The notes: generated by a model from the sequence alone, not told the origin. A DNA stretch of 64,000 nt from Roseiarcus sp963822215 (GCA_963822215.1 CAWGGX010000010.1:310001-374000), one strand, 5' to 3'; shown: positions 1 through 9,584, numbered from the stretch's first letter. Made by a program: numbers and translations.

Positions 1-988
1 CCTGAACCCAGGTGTTCCAGCGATCGAGGAAGCGTCGGGCGGTCTTGGCGTCCATCGTGAACAGCTGTTGCAGGTTCATGCGGATTTGCATCGCCTGGAT
101 CGTGTCCAGGTTCAGCGCTTCCAATCGAGACAGCGCCTCCTTTTCCTCCAGCGTCAGATGATCGACGTTCTTCAGGAAGATGTAGCGCCGGCCCTTGATC
201 TGGAAATTATTCTTCGCCTCCTGACGCCGCACTTCGTCGACGGCCTCGTTGGCGAGTTTGATGACGTGGAACTTGTCGAACGTGATCTCGGCGTTGTCGA
301 AATTCGCCTTGATCCCCGCTTCGAACGCCGCCCCCATGTCGATGCTGGCGTCGGTGACCGCCTCGCGCTTGCCGCCATGCGCCTCCAGGAAATCGGCGAA
401 TTCCTTCACCGTCGCGGCGTCCTTGCCGTCGGCCACGTAGACGACTTTGCGCTGCGCCATGTCGACGAACAGGCTGATGTAATCGTGGCCGCGCCGCGCC
501 GAGGTTTCGTCGGCGGCGATGCGCCGCACCTCAGACAAATCCAGCGCCTCCACCGCCTGCCACACGGAATGGTCGACGATCCGCCACAAGCGCGTGTCGT
601 GCTCGCCGAGCCGCTTGGCCGCATTCGCGATCGGCATCGCCTTGGCCAGCGCCAGCACGTAGGCCTCGAACAACAACGTGAACCCGGAACCCGCTCGAGC
701 CCATGGCGTGGCGGCCTTGCGCACTCCGCATTTCGGACAGCGCACGCGCGGCACACGAGCGTGCAACAGCGTGCGATGCTGGAAGAAGTCCAGATGCCGC
801 CACGTCTCGTCCTTCGTGTCGTGAACCGCGCAACCCTCGCCGCCGCACTCCGCGCAGGCGAACCGGCTCCCGCGCCCAAAATCCACGTACAAATCGAGCC
901 GGCCATCCGAGATCGCAAACTCGGCTCGCGTCACCATCCAAGGCGACTTCAACCCAAGGGCCAACTGGAAAAGATCGGTGTCTCGCAT
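1..988 (-). CDS. ISL3 family transposase, partial (3' end beyond window)
   Basis: Read on the minus strand from the ATG at 988, the frame is open to base 1 and continues outside the window (329 codons seen). It begins MRDTDLFQLALGL. It has an N-terminal zinc-binding region (CAECGGEGC, then CPKCGVRK), followed by the DDE core with ADETSARRGHDY, TDASIDMG and FDKFHVIKL. This is the ISL3 arrangement: a zinc-ribbon DNA-binding part followed by a DDE_Tnp_ISL3 catalytic domain. The central part matches the copy at 60835-63220 base for base in the stretches I compared, but in the opposite orientation. The copy here keeps its N-terminus, which the other lacks. No terminal inverted repeat could be fixed upstream of 988. 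Confidence 0.9.
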   Translation of the reverse strand, partial: MRDTDLFQLALGLKSPWMVTRAEFAISDGRLDLYVDFGRGSRFACAECGGEGCAVHDTKDETWRHLDFFQHRTLLHARVPRVRCPKCGVRKAATPWARAGSGFTLLFEAYVLALAKAMPIANAAKRLGEHDTRLWRIVDHSVWQAVEALDLSEVRRIAADETSARRGHDYISLFVDMAQRKVVYVADGKDAATVKEFADFLEAHGGKREAVTDASIDMGAAFEAGIKANFDNAEITFDKFHVIKLANEAVDEVRRQEAKNNFQIKGRRYIFLKNVDHLTLEEKEALSRLEALNLDTIQAMQIRMNLQQLFTMDAKTARRFLDRWNTWVQ

Positions 989-1476
989 CGCCCCACGATA
1001 AACTCGATCCCAACCAATCGCTCCCCAAGCCAACCCAAAACCAGCCTTACCCACTCAATTGAGCGAGGAGCCCAAAGTACCTCTCATCCTTCGATTCCGA
1101 TTGCTGCCGCTCTAGCGTCCGCCTAACGCATGTACGCGACGTTATCCGCGGCGCCGGGCGCGCGAGCTTGCTCTTCGCCGGGCTGGCGGCAGTTCAACTT
1201 TCGTAAGCGACCGAATTTGACATGAGCCGGCCGCCCCTCTTCCGGAGCTCGCGCGCACCGGCCAACACAAGCGCAAAAGCAGGCAGGATCGATCCGCACA
1301 AAGTTGCCGTACACCCGTCATTTTTGGTCATTGCTAGGGGCACTGTGACCGATCGTCAGTTCGACACATGGTCACACGGGTTTTGGTCCTGGAGGCTTCG
1401 AGCCAATAGGGCCGTCGGCAGCGTCGGTTCGCGGCCTAAGAGCCTGCGCGCGCCGCTTCTGGTAGCTATCCGGTAG
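989..1476. other. non-coding stretch between ISL3 and IS1380
   Basis: I see no supported gene here. The part next to 988 must contain the outer end of the ISL3 element, but I could not assign its terminal repeat. Short open frames in this stretch have no recognisable protein features. Confidence 0.5.
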
Positions 1477-3104
1477 CTAGCCCGCATTATGCGTCGCGGG
1501 TTGGCGTGGGTAGCCTAAGCGACTGATTTTGCGTAGAATCGGGGTATCGACGCCGATTCGTGCGATTTCAGGTGAGCCACACCCGTCATGAACGATTCGA
1601 TGCTGCCGCTGCCCGGTCTGTCATCGGTTTCGGGCAAATCGGTTGTGGTCAAATTCGACGGCGGGCTGCTGTCGTCCGATGGCGGCGTGTTGTCGTTGCG
1701 CGAGATCGAACAGCGGCTTCGGGTCGCGGATCGGCTGGCGACGTGCCTGGTCGATCCTCGGGCGCCGGAGCAGATCACCCACAGCCTGGCGGACATCATT
1801 CGCTTTCGGCTTCTGATGATCGGCGCCGGCTACGAGGACGGGATCGACGCCAATTCCCTGCGCGGCGACCCGATGTTCAAGATGGCGCTCGATCTGACGC
1901 CGTCGGATCGGGAGTTGTGCTCGCAATCGACGATCTCGCGATTGGAGAACCTGCCGGACGTCCGCGCGCTGTTGCGCATGGGTCGCGCGATGGTCGACCT
2001 CTATTGCGAGTCGTTCGCCAAGGTTCCCAAACGGATCACGCGCGATATCGACGACACGTTCGATGCGGTCCACGGCGGCCAGCAATTGCGGCTGTTCAAC
2101 GCGCATTACGACGAATACGGATTTCAGCCGATCGTCGTGTTCGACGGCGAGGGCCGTTTCATCACCGCGGCGCTTCGTCCCGCCAAACGGCCGAGCGGCA
2201 AGGAGATCAAGCCTTTTCTCCGCCGGCTGCTGCGCGCGATCAGAGCCCGTTGGCCCCACACCGAGATCCTGCTGCGCGCCGACAGCCATTATTGCGGCCC
2301 CGAAGTTCTCGACTGGTGTCGTGCGAGCCGCCTCGACTACATCCTCGGCGTCGCGCCAACCACGACGTTGCGTCGTCATGTCGAGGGTCTCGAAGCCAGC
2401 ACGAAGGCGCGTTTCGAGGTCGCGTCGCGCGACGGCAAGCTCCGCCGCTTCAAGGAGTTCTTCGACGGCGCAAAGAGTTGGAGCCGCGTCGAGCGCATCA
2501 TCGCTCGCATCGAAGTCGGCGCGGACGGGGTCGATACGCGCTTCGTCGTCACCAATCTCAGGCATCGCAACACGCGCCGGCTTTACGAAGACGTCTATTG
2601 CCGGCGCGGCCAGGCCGAAAACCACATCAAATCCTGGAAGGTCCATCTGGCGGCGGATCGCACGTCCTGCACGAAGGCGACGGCCAATCAGTTCCGCCTC
2701 TTCCTCCACGCTGGCGCTTATTGGCTGATGTGGGGGCTTCGCGCCTCGATGCCGAAGCGCTCGATGTGGCGCGTCGCCCAGTTCGACACCTTGCGCCTGC
2801 GTCTCATCAAGATCGCCGCCCGCGTCGTCGAAATGAAAACGATGATCCGCGTGCACTTGCCGACCGCATGCCCCGCTCAGGATATCCTGCGCTTCGCTCT
2901 GGAACGCATCCCGCGGCTCGTCACCTGAACGACGGGGCGTGAAGCCCCGAAGCGCAAACCCGTCCCGTCAACCCGCAAACCGCCTCCAACCGAATCTGGC
3001 CCCCAAAGCCGGGGCAGAACCGGTGCGTCCAGATCCAGCCGAAATCACACAATCGCGCCGAAAGCCATGCAGCAATCGTCAGGGCGATGCATAATGCGGG
3101 CTAG
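1477..3104 (+). mobile_element. IS1380 family insertion sequence, complete
   Basis: A single transposase gene is bounded by a 16-bp perfect inverted repeat: CTAGCCCGCATTATGC at 1477-1492 and its reverse complement at 3089-3104. The outermost CTAG is self-complementary. It could therefore be either part of the repeat or a 4-bp target duplication, which is usual for IS1380, in which case the element proper is 1481-3100. The length of about 1.6 kb is normal for the family. The element lies 7 bp from the target duplication of the following IS66 element. Confidence 0.85.
1588..2928 (+). CDS. IS1380 family transposase
   Basis: A 446-residue DDE transposase, the usual length for IS1380. The acidic triad can be placed at DIDDTFDAVHG, LRADSHYCG and GQAENHIKSWK; the last two are the best-conserved blocks of the family. 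The N-terminal GGLLSSDGGVLSLREIE block is also typical. The ATG at 1588 starts the conserved N-terminus. A longer open frame beginning at 1560 is in another register and is spurious. The gene fills the element between matched terminal repeats and shows no frameshift, so the copy looks potentially active. Confidence 0.93.
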   Translation: MNDSMLPLPGLSSVSGKSVVVKFDGGLLSSDGGVLSLREIEQRLRVADRLATCLVDPRAPEQITHSLADIIRFRLLMIGAGYEDGIDANSLRGDPMFKMALDLTPSDRELCSQSTISRLENLPDVRALLRMGRAMVDLYCESFAKVPKRITRDIDDTFDAVHGGQQLRLFNAHYDEYGFQPIVVFDGEGRFITAALRPAKRPSGKEIKPFLRRLLRAIRARWPHTEILLRADSHYCGPEVLDWCRASRLDYILGVAPTTTLRRHVEGLEASTKARFEVASRDGKLRRFKEFFDGAKSWSRVERIIARIEVGADGVDTRFVVTNLRHRNTRRLYEDVYCRRGQAENHIKSWKVHLAADRTSCTKATANQFRLFLHAGAYWLMWGLRASMPKRSMWRVAQFDTLRLRLIKIAARVVEMKTMIRVHLPTACPAQDILRFALERIPRLVT

Positions 3105-3226
3105 AATTGGCAATGCCAGGTAACTCCCAAGCCCGAGTGAGTCCGAAATGCCACAGGGTTTGTGAATTTGGTTTTTGGCGCCGAATTCATGAAGACATAA
3201 TGGGGCGAGTTTGACTCAAGGGTGGG

Positions 3227-4692
3227 ATGACCCTTCCTGCGGAAGTCGAGGAGCTTATCGCTTCGCTAAATCGCCAAGTTTTGGCGCTTCAGGCGGAGGT
3301 TGTCGAACTTCGTCGTCGATTGGGTCTGGACAGTTCGACGAGTTCGAAACCGCCATCGAGCGACGGGTTGAAGAAGAAGCCGCGGGTGGCGGGCAGCCTG
3401 CGCGGCCGCTCTGGCAAGCCGAGCGGGGGAAGAAGAAGCCGCGGGTGGCGGGCAGCCTGCGCGGCCGCTCTGGCAAGCCGAGCGGGGGCCAGAAGGGCCA
3501 TCAGGGCGGCACGTTGCGTCAGGTCGCCGATCCCGACGCCGTGGTTCGGCACGAGGCCTGCGCGTGCGGCCATTGCGGTTCGTCTCTGGATCCGATGGCG
3601 GCGATTGGGGTCGAGAAACGCCAGGTGTTCGATCTTCCCGAGCGTGCGTTGTTGGTCACGGAACATCAGGCTTCGATCTATCATTGCGCGCAATGCCGGG
3701 GCGTGACGAAGGCCGAGTTTCCCGATGGCGTGGTCTCGCCGACCCAATATGGCGAGCGTATCAAGGCGGCGGCGATTTATCTCAACATCCATCAACTCAT
3801 CCCCGAGGATCGGGTCGCGCAGGCGCTGAACGATCTGTTCGGCGCGCCGTTGATCTGTCCGGCCAGCGTCGTCGCCTGGGTGGGCAAGAAGGCGGGCGAA
3901 CTGGGCGAAGTCTACAAGGCCATCGGCGAACGCGTGGCCGAGGCCAAGGTTCGCTGCCTCGATGAGACGGGCTATCGGATCGCCGGCAAGCTGCACTGGC
4001 TGCACACGACGTCGAGTTTGGCCTTCACTTTCTATCGCGCGGGCGAAAAGCGCGGCGACATCCCCACGGATTTGCGGGACGGCGTCGTCGTGCATGACCA
4101 CTTCTTGCCCTATCGCGGGATGGACACGGTCGAGCACGCCTTCTGCAACGCGCATATCCTGCGCGAACTCCAAGCTCTCATAGAGTTTGAGAAGGAGCCC
4201 TGGGCCGAACTCATGCGCGCGGTCCTCCTCGACGCCAACGCCGCCGTCAATGGGGCGCGCGAGGCGGGCGCCTCGGCGCTCCCGCCCGAGACGATCGCGG
4301 CGTTCGTCGAGCGCTATTGGGCCGCGGTTCGGCTCGGCCTCGCCTTTCATCGTCAATTGCCCAAGCTGGAGACGAAATCTCCCGGGCGCGGACGCCCCAA
4401 ACAACGCCCAGGACAAAATCTGCTCGAAAGGCTGAAGACCTTCAAGACCGAAACGCTCCGGTTCATGAGCAATTTCGACGTGCCCTTCACCAACAATCTG
4501 GCCGAGCAGGACCTGCGAATGATGAAGGTCAAAATGAAAATCTCGGGGTGTTTCCGAACCCTCGACGGCGCCAAAATCTTCGCCAGCCTCAGATCCGTCG
4601 TCTCGACAGCCCGAAAACAGGGCGCCAACATCCTCCAAACCCTCGCCGCCTCGCCAAATCAAATCATGCACGCCTTGATCGCGTCAGGGTAA
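3227..4692 (+). pseudogene. tnpC: IS66 family transposase TnpC, frameshifted by a 59-bp tandem duplication
   Basis: The true N-terminus starts at the ATG at 3227 (MTLPAEVEELIASLNRQV, a leucine-zipper-like helix followed by SSTSSKPPSSDG, the IS66 signature). The first copy of a 59-bp duplication (3371-3429) is in this frame. The second copy (3430-3488) moves the downstream part into another frame, where the zinc-binding (CGHCGSS, HCAQC) and DDE regions (CLDETGYRI, VVHDHFLPY, NNLAEQDLRM) continue to the stop at 4692. Removing one unit restores one frame, reading KKKPRVAGSLRGRSGKPSGG then QKGHQGG. A 493-residue open frame from 3211 bridges the break but has a nonsense N-terminus. The copy is probably inactive unless recombination or slippage removes the duplication. 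Confidence 0.88.
3371..3488 (+). repeat. 59-bp perfect tandem duplication inside tnpC
   Basis: Units at 3371-3429 and 3430-3488 are identical by eye, from AAGAAGAAGCCGCGG through to CCGAGCGGGGG. Since 59 is not a multiple of three, the duplication shifts the reading frame of the transposase. Confidence 0.93.
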
Positions 4693-4745
4693 AGGGCTTG
4701 GGAGTTACAATGCCAGCGAGTAGCGGTGATAAGTCGTTGAAATCG

Positions 4746-4820
<75 letters not shown>

Positions 4821-4900
4821 ATCCGGGCGCGAGCGCGCCCAACGGCGTCGGGCTTTTGCCACAGGCGGCGCGGCATGGCAAGCCGATGACAGTCCGGGGA

Positions 4901-5800
4901 TCATTCGGTTTCCGCGCCTTCGATCGTCCGGCGATGTCGCGCGAGCTCTGCGCCGGCGAAATCCATGAACGCCCGGACCCGCGCCGAGCGGCGCAGGTCG
5001 GAATGGGTGAGGATCCAGAGGCCCAGGTCCCATTCCCGCAGCATCGGACCGAGCCTCGCGAGAGCAGGGTTCGACTCGCCAAGATAGCAGGGCAGCGGCG
5101 CCGCGCCCAGACCGAGCAGGGCCATCTCGAGCATGGCGTGGAGCGAGTTCGCGCGCGCGGCGAGCCGGGCGAGAGAAACGTTCGAGTCGATCCATCGCCT
5201 CCCGAACGCCGGCCCGAAGTCGTCGGCGAACCCGACGAACGGCGGCGAGCCGATCGGCCCGGCGCCGGTCCCGGCGGTCAGATCGCGGTGCCCATACACG
5301 GCCCAGCGAACGGTGCAGATACGCCGGCCGACGAGGGTCTCCGGCGGGTCGTTGGTGATCCGGATCGCGACGTCCGCGTCCCGTCGGGACAGGTTCAACG
5401 CTCGCTCCGACAGGACGAGATCGATGACGACGCCAGGGTTCTGCGCCTGGAACTGAGTCAGGATCGAGGGCATGAGATGCTGCCCGATCGCCTCGACGGT
5501 GGTGACGCGCAGGAGCCCAGTCGGCTTGGCGTCGCGGCCAGCCACGCGCCGCTCGAAGTCCATGACCGAGTCCGCCATCTGGTTTGCGAGCGCGATCATC
5601 TCGTCGCCCTCGGCGGTTGGGGCGTAACCCGCGCGCGAGCGCTCGAAAAGCCGTGCGCCAACCGCCGTCTCGAGCGCCGCGAGCCTGCGGAACACGGTCG
5701 AGTGGTTGAGCCCGAGCAGCGCTCCCGCGCCGGCCAGCGACCGCGTGTCGGCGATTGCCTTCACCAGTCGGAATTCGTCCCAGCTCAGCGTGAAGCTCAT
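4901..5800 (-). CDS. LysR family transcriptional regulator
   Basis: A 299-residue protein from the ATG at 5800. Residues about 5-65 form the winged helix-turn-helix (WDEFRLVKAIADTRSLAGAG, then NHSTVFRRLAALETAVGARLFERSRAGYAPT), followed by the linker helix and a periplasmic-binding-like effector domain (LLRVTTVEAIGQHLMPSIL onwards). The open frame extends far upstream of 5800, but that part is antisense noise; MSFTLSWDEF is the usual LTTR start. It lies 89 bp downstream of sua5 on the same strand. The target and inducer cannot be told from the sequence; no divergently transcribed partner adjoins its start. Confidence 0.9.
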   Translation of the reverse strand: MSFTLSWDEFRLVKAIADTRSLAGAGALLGLNHSTVFRRLAALETAVGARLFERSRAGYAPTAEGDEMIALANQMADSVMDFERRVAGRDAKPTGLLRVTTVEAIGQHLMPSILTQFQAQNPGVVIDLVLSERALNLSRRDADVAIRITNDPPETLVGRRICTVRWAVYGHRDLTAGTGAGPIGSPPFVGFADDFGPAFGRRWIDSNVSLARLAARANSLHAMLEMALLGLGAAPLPCYLGESNPALARLGPMLREWDLGLWILTHSDLRRSARVRAFMDFAGAELARHRRTIEGAETE

Positions 5801-5889
5801 GGAACCAGAACTCGGTCGTCGCTCCTGGCCGCCACCCTCACCGCAAGCGACGGAATCCGCAAGTCCGTCAACTGGTCTCCCCGACGCGT

Positions 5890-6867
5890 TCAGCCGCTTC
5901 TCGGGGCCGCCGCCCGCCGCAAACGGTCGTTGATCGCCGCGCCGAGGCCGTGCGCGGGGATCGGCGCCACGGCGATGGAGGCCGCGCCCATTTCGTCCAG
6001 CGCCCTGATGCACGCGAACAGATTTGCCGCCGCCTCGACGAGATCGCCGGACGGCGACAGGTCGAGCCGAGCGAACGCCGCTGCGCGGGCGAGCGCCCCG
6101 CCGAAATCGAGCGCCGCCTCGTGGGGCGCGACGGCGTGAGCCTCGAGCCTCAACCGCGCGCGGGGCGCGTAATGCGACGCGAACTGCCCCGGCGCCTGGG
6201 GAGCGCCGCTCGATGCGGCTTGAGCGAGCGGGCGCCCGAGCGCCGCCTCGATCGCCTCCCGTGTGACGGCGCCCGGGCGCAGCAGCGTCGGACCCGCCTC
6301 GAGGCAGGCGACGATCGTCGATTCGACGCCGTGCGGCGACGGGCCGGCGTCGAGGACCCAGTCGATCCGGCCGCTGAGGTCGGCAAGCACGTGGTCGGCC
6401 GTCGTCGCGCTCACATGGCCCGACCGATTGGCCGAGGGCGCAGCCAGCGGCCGCCCGGCAGCCTCGATCAGGGCGCGGGCGACCGGGTGGTCCGGCGCGC
6501 GCAGCGCCAGCGTGTCGAGCCCGGCTCGCGCCAGCAGGCACACCCGACAGTCCGGGGCGACCGGCGCGACGAGGGTCAGCGGCCCCGGCCAGAAGGCGCG
6601 CGCGAGCCGCTCCGCCGCGTCGTCCAGCCTCGCGTGGTCCCGCGCGTCTTCCACTCCGAGCACATGGGCGATCAGCGGATTGAACGCGGGGCGACCTTTC
6701 GCCACATAGATTTCCGCCACCGCTTTGTCAGAAGTCGCGTCGGCCGCCAAGCCATAGACGGTTTCCGTCGGCATTGCGACGAGGCCGCCAAGCCGCAGGC
6801 ATTCAGCGGCCGCAGCGATCGTTTCGGGCGTCGCGGGAGCCCGATGAGTGACTCGATCGGTCGCCAT
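5890..6867 (-). CDS. sua5: L-threonylcarbamoyladenylate synthase (Sua5/YrdC family)
   Basis: A 325-residue protein from the ATG at 6867. It makes threonylcarbamoyl-AMP from threonine, bicarbonate and ATP for t6A37 modification of ANN-decoding tRNAs. The YrdC domain shows PTETVYGLAADATSD, the KGRPAFNPLIAHV nucleotide and bicarbonate site, and APSANRSGHVSATTADHV. The extra C-terminal Sua5 domain is present (PGQFASHYAPRARLRLEA), so this is the long Sua5 form rather than TsaC. The longer open frame to 7176 lies antisense to the acyl-CoA dehydrogenase and is not used. The gene is divergent from that dehydrogenase, with 106 bp between the start codons for both promoters. Confidence 0.92.
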   Translation of the reverse strand: MATDRVTHRAPATPETIAAAAECLRLGGLVAMPTETVYGLAADATSDKAVAEIYVAKGRPAFNPLIAHVLGVEDARDHARLDDAAERLARAFWPGPLTLVAPVAPDCRVCLLARAGLDTLALRAPDHPVARALIEAAGRPLAAPSANRSGHVSATTADHVLADLSGRIDWVLDAGPSPHGVESTIVACLEAGPTLLRPGAVTREAIEAALGRPLAQAASSGAPQAPGQFASHYAPRARLRLEAHAVAPHEAALDFGGALARAAAFARLDLSPSGDLVEAAANLFACIRALDEMGAASIAVAPIPAHGLGAAINDRLRRAAAPRSG

Positions 6868-6973
6868 GCTGTCTTTCCGTCTCGCGCTTTGCGAATTTGG
6901 TCTATCTTTAATCGGCTTTGGCTTTGCCCTATCAAACCATCGCGTCGACGCCAAAAAAAGCGGAGGAGCTTTC

Positions 6974-8764
6974 ATGACATATCGATCCCCGGTCGCCGAT
7001 ATCCTGTTCTCGCTGAAGGCGGTTGCGGGTCTGTCGGAGCTCATCGGCGCAAAGCTGGACGGCGAGTTCGACTGGGAGACGATCGCCTCGGTGGTCTCCG
7101 AGGCCGGGCGCTTCGCCACCGAGGAGATCGCGCCGCTCAACCGCTCCGCCGACACCGTGGGCGCCACGTACGCCAACGGGGCCGTGATCTCGCCTCCCGG
7201 CTTCGCCGACGCCTATCGCCGCTGGGCCGAGGCGGGTTGGGGCGGGGTTTCCGCGCCGTCGGAGTTCGGCGGCATGGCGCTGCCGCACCTCGTCAACGTC
7301 GCCTGCACCGAGATCTGGAACGGCGCCTCGATGGCCTTCGCCCTTTGCCCGCTCCTCACCGAAAGCGCGATCGGCGCGCTCAAGGCGTACGGCTCGAAGG
7401 ACCTGCTCGACGTCTATCTCGAGGCGATGATCTCCGGCCGCTGGACCGGCACGATGAACCTGACCGAGCCCCAGGCCGGCTCCGACCTCAATGGGATCAG
7501 AACGCGCGCGGAGCGCGCCGACGACGGGACCTACCGCCTGTTCGGCGAGAAGATCTTCATCACCTACGGCGAGCACGACCTGGCCGAGAACATCGTCCAT
7601 CTCGTCCTCGCCCGCCTGCCCGGCGCGCCAGCCGGCACGCGCGGCCTGTCGCTGTTCCTTGCCCCGAAATTTCTGGTCAACCCGGACGGGAGCCTCGGCG
7701 CGTCCAACGACCTGCGCTGCGCCAGCATCGAGCACAAGCTCGGCATCCACGGCTCGCCGACCTGCGTCATGATCTTCGGCGAGAGCGAAGGCGCCAAGGC
7801 CTGGCTGATCGGCGAGGAGAACCGCGGCCTCGCCGCCATGTTCGTGATGATGAACGCGGCGCGGCTTGCGGTCGGCACGCAGGGCGTCGCCATCGCAGAG
7901 CGCGCCTACCAGCAGGCCCTCGAATTCGCCCGCGAGCGCCGGCAGGGCCGCAGCGCCAAGGGCGGAGAGGGCATGGCCCCGATCATCGAGCATCCCGACG
8001 TGCAACGCATGCTGATGACGATGAAGGCCTCGGTTCATGCGGCGCGGGGGATCTGCCACCTGACCGCCGCCTCGCTCGATCTGGCGAGCCACGGGCGGAC
8101 AGAGGCGGAGCGGACCGCCGGCGCCAATCGCGCCGCCCTGCTGACGCCGATCGCCAAGGCTTTCTCGACCGACCTCGGCGACGAGGCGACGTCGCTCGGC
8201 GTCCAGATCCACGGCGGCATGGGCTTCATCGAGGAGACCGGGGCGGCCCAGCACATGCGCGATTCCCGCATCGCCGCCATCTACGAGGGCGCCAACGGCA
8301 TCCACGGCATCGATCTCGTGCTGCGCAAGCTGCCGCTGGCCGGCGGGGCGACCGCCCGCAACGAGGTCAATGAGATGCGCGATGTCGCGCGGGCGGTGTC
8401 CGAGCGTGGCGGCGCGGACTTCGGCGCGACCAGCGCGCGCCTGTCCGAGGCGGCCGAGGCGCTCGACCAGGCGACCCGAGCCATGCAGATCTGGCTGTCG
8501 TCCGACACCGAATCGGCGCTCGCCGGCGCCTCCCCCTATCTGCGCCTGTTCGGCCTGACGCTTGGCGGCGCCTGCCTCGCCAAGGCGGGTCTCGCCGCCC
8601 AGGCTCTTGCCCGCGAGGGCGACGACAGCGAACTCGCGCGTGTCGCGCTGGCGCGCTTCTATGCGGAGAAGCTGCTTCCGGTCGCCCCGGGCCTCAACCG
8701 GATCGTCGCGTCCGGCGCAGGGGCGATGAAGTCCTACGAGTCCGTGCTGGCGGACTCGATATGA
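6974..8764 (+). CDS. acyl-CoA dehydrogenase (DmdC-type, about 600 aa)
   Basis: A 596-residue FAD flavoprotein that oxidises an acyl-CoA thioester to the 2,3-enoyl-CoA. The ATG at 6974 has a strong Shine-Dalgarno GGAGGA at 6962-6967. Visible blocks are the N-terminal helical domain, MNLTEPQAGSDL (flavin and substrate binding), the AMFVMMNAARLAVGTQG helix, GVQIHGGMGFIEE, and YEGANGIHGIDLVLRK. The extra C-terminal helical region and overall length fit the long DmdC/AcdA-like group, whose known members include 3-methylmercaptopropionyl-CoA dehydrogenase; substrate assignment by family is unsafe. It overlaps the following hydratase by 4 bp (ATGA), so the two act in one beta-oxidation-like step pair. 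Confidence 0.9.
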   Translation: MTYRSPVADILFSLKAVAGLSELIGAKLDGEFDWETIASVVSEAGRFATEEIAPLNRSADTVGATYANGAVISPPGFADAYRRWAEAGWGGVSAPSEFGGMALPHLVNVACTEIWNGASMAFALCPLLTESAIGALKAYGSKDLLDVYLEAMISGRWTGTMNLTEPQAGSDLNGIRTRAERADDGTYRLFGEKIFITYGEHDLAENIVHLVLARLPGAPAGTRGLSLFLAPKFLVNPDGSLGASNDLRCASIEHKLGIHGSPTCVMIFGESEGAKAWLIGEENRGLAAMFVMMNAARLAVGTQGVAIAERAYQQALEFARERRQGRSAKGGEGMAPIIEHPDVQRMLMTMKASVHAARGICHLTAASLDLASHGRTEAERTAGANRAALLTPIAKAFSTDLGDEATSLGVQIHGGMGFIEETGAAQHMRDSRIAAIYEGANGIHGIDLVLRKLPLAGGATARNEVNEMRDVARAVSERGGADFGATSARLSEAAEALDQATRAMQIWLSSDTESALAGASPYLRLFGLTLGGACLAKAGLAAQALAREGDDSELARVALARFYAEKLLPVAPGLNRIVASGAGAMKSYESVLADSI

Positions 8765-9528
8765 GCGCCGGGATCGAGATTAAGCGCGAGGGGGCGGTTC
8801 TCCTCGCCGCCTTCGCCCGCCCGGAGAAGAAGAACGCGATCACCGGCGCCATGTACGAGGCGCTCATCGAGGCCTTCGATGACGCCGAGCGCGACCCCGA
8901 CTTCGGCGCGGTCGTGCTCGCCGGCCGCGGCGGCGTCTTCACCGCCGGCAACGACATTCTCGATTTCCTGGCGGTCGCCGCGATCGCGTCCGGGGCGAGC
9001 GGCTTCGCGACCTTTCCTGCGGGCCGCTTCGTCGCCCGGCTCGCCGAGTTCGGCAAGCCGCTGATCGCAGCGGTGGACGGCCTCGCGGTCGGCGTCGGGA
9101 CGACGCTCTGCTTTCATTGCGACCTTGTCTATGCGACGCCCGCCGCGCGCTTCCTCATGCCGTTCGTCAATCTCGGCCTCGTCCCGGAGGCGGGCTCGTC
9201 CCTGCTCGCCCCGCTGCGCTTCGGCCGCGCCAAGGCGGCGGAGTTCCTGATGCTGGCCGAGCCGTTCGACGGCCAGGCGGCGGTCGAACTCGGCTTCGTC
9301 AATGCGCTCGTCCCCGCCGACGCGCTTATCGCCCACGCGCTCGGCAAGGCCGCCGCGCTCGCCGCCAAGCCGCGCTCGGCGCTGCTCGCGACCCGCCGGC
9401 TGATGCGCGGCGATCCCGGGCCGCTCAAGGCCGCGATGGCGGCGGAGAACGAGGCGTTCGCCGCCGCGCTGGCTTCGCCCGAGGCCCGCGCCGCCTTCAT
9501 GGCCTTCATGGCCGGCGGAAAGAAATAA
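8761..9528 (+). CDS. enoyl-CoA hydratase/isomerase family protein
   Basis: A 255-residue crotonase-fold protein, translationally coupled to the dehydrogenase by an ATGA overlap. It has the PEKKNAITGAMYEAL strand-helix, the oxyanion-hole block LAGRGGVFTAGNDILDF, the second oxyanion block VDGLAVGVGTTLCFHCDLVYA, and LGLVPEAGSSLL with one catalytic-type glutamate. The usual second glutamate position is not clearly kept, so an isomerase or other crotonase activity is possible. It most likely acts on the enoyl-CoA made by the upstream enzyme. Confidence 0.88.
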   Translation: MSAGIEIKREGAVLLAAFARPEKKNAITGAMYEALIEAFDDAERDPDFGAVVLAGRGGVFTAGNDILDFLAVAAIASGASGFATFPAGRFVARLAEFGKPLIAAVDGLAVGVGTTLCFHCDLVYATPAARFLMPFVNLGLVPEAGSSLLAPLRFGRAKAAEFLMLAEPFDGQAAVELGFVNALVPADALIAHALGKAAALAAKPRSALLATRRLMRGDPGPLKAAMAAENEAFAAALASPEARAAFMAFMAGGKK

Positions 9529-9558
9529 GCGCGGCTCTCGTCCGCGGCCGACGATCCG

Positions 9559-9584
9559 AATTCCCTGCTAGCAGGGAATTTTTT
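9559..9584 (+). terminator. rho-independent terminator after the acyl-CoA genes
   Basis: A perfect palindrome with half-site AATTCCCTGCT (9559-9580) runs directly into a T tract (TTTTTT, 9579-9584), 30 bp after the hydratase stop. Confidence 0.85.

Larger units (their letters stand above)
3120..4708 (+). mobile_element. IS66 family element with 8-bp target duplication
   Basis: Both ends carry a perfect 15-bp inverted repeat beginning GTAACTCCC (3120-3134 and 4694-4708). The flanks are the direct repeat AATGCCAG at 3112-3119 and 4709-4716, an 8-bp target duplication as expected for IS66. The element is 1,589 bp and carries only tnpC, so it is of the short single-gene IS66 type without tnpA and tnpB. 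The clean ends and duplication mean it inserted recently enough not to have decayed at its edges. Confidence 0.92.

Noticed and set aside
4901..6541. 546-codon frame that would fuse an N-terminal extension to the LysR protein.
   Set aside because: The LysR fold begins at the ATG at 5800; the upstream part is an arginine-rich antiphase reading of sua5.
5950..8373. 807-codon open frame on the plus strand through sua5 and the acyl-CoA dehydrogenase gene.
   Set aside because: The composition is Arg/Gly/Ala-rich with no domain and it overlaps two recognised genes in other frames; it is a high-G+C shadow. The same applies to the long antisense frames at 1621-2856, 3289-4671, 6932-8305, 10684-12687 and 61224-62687.
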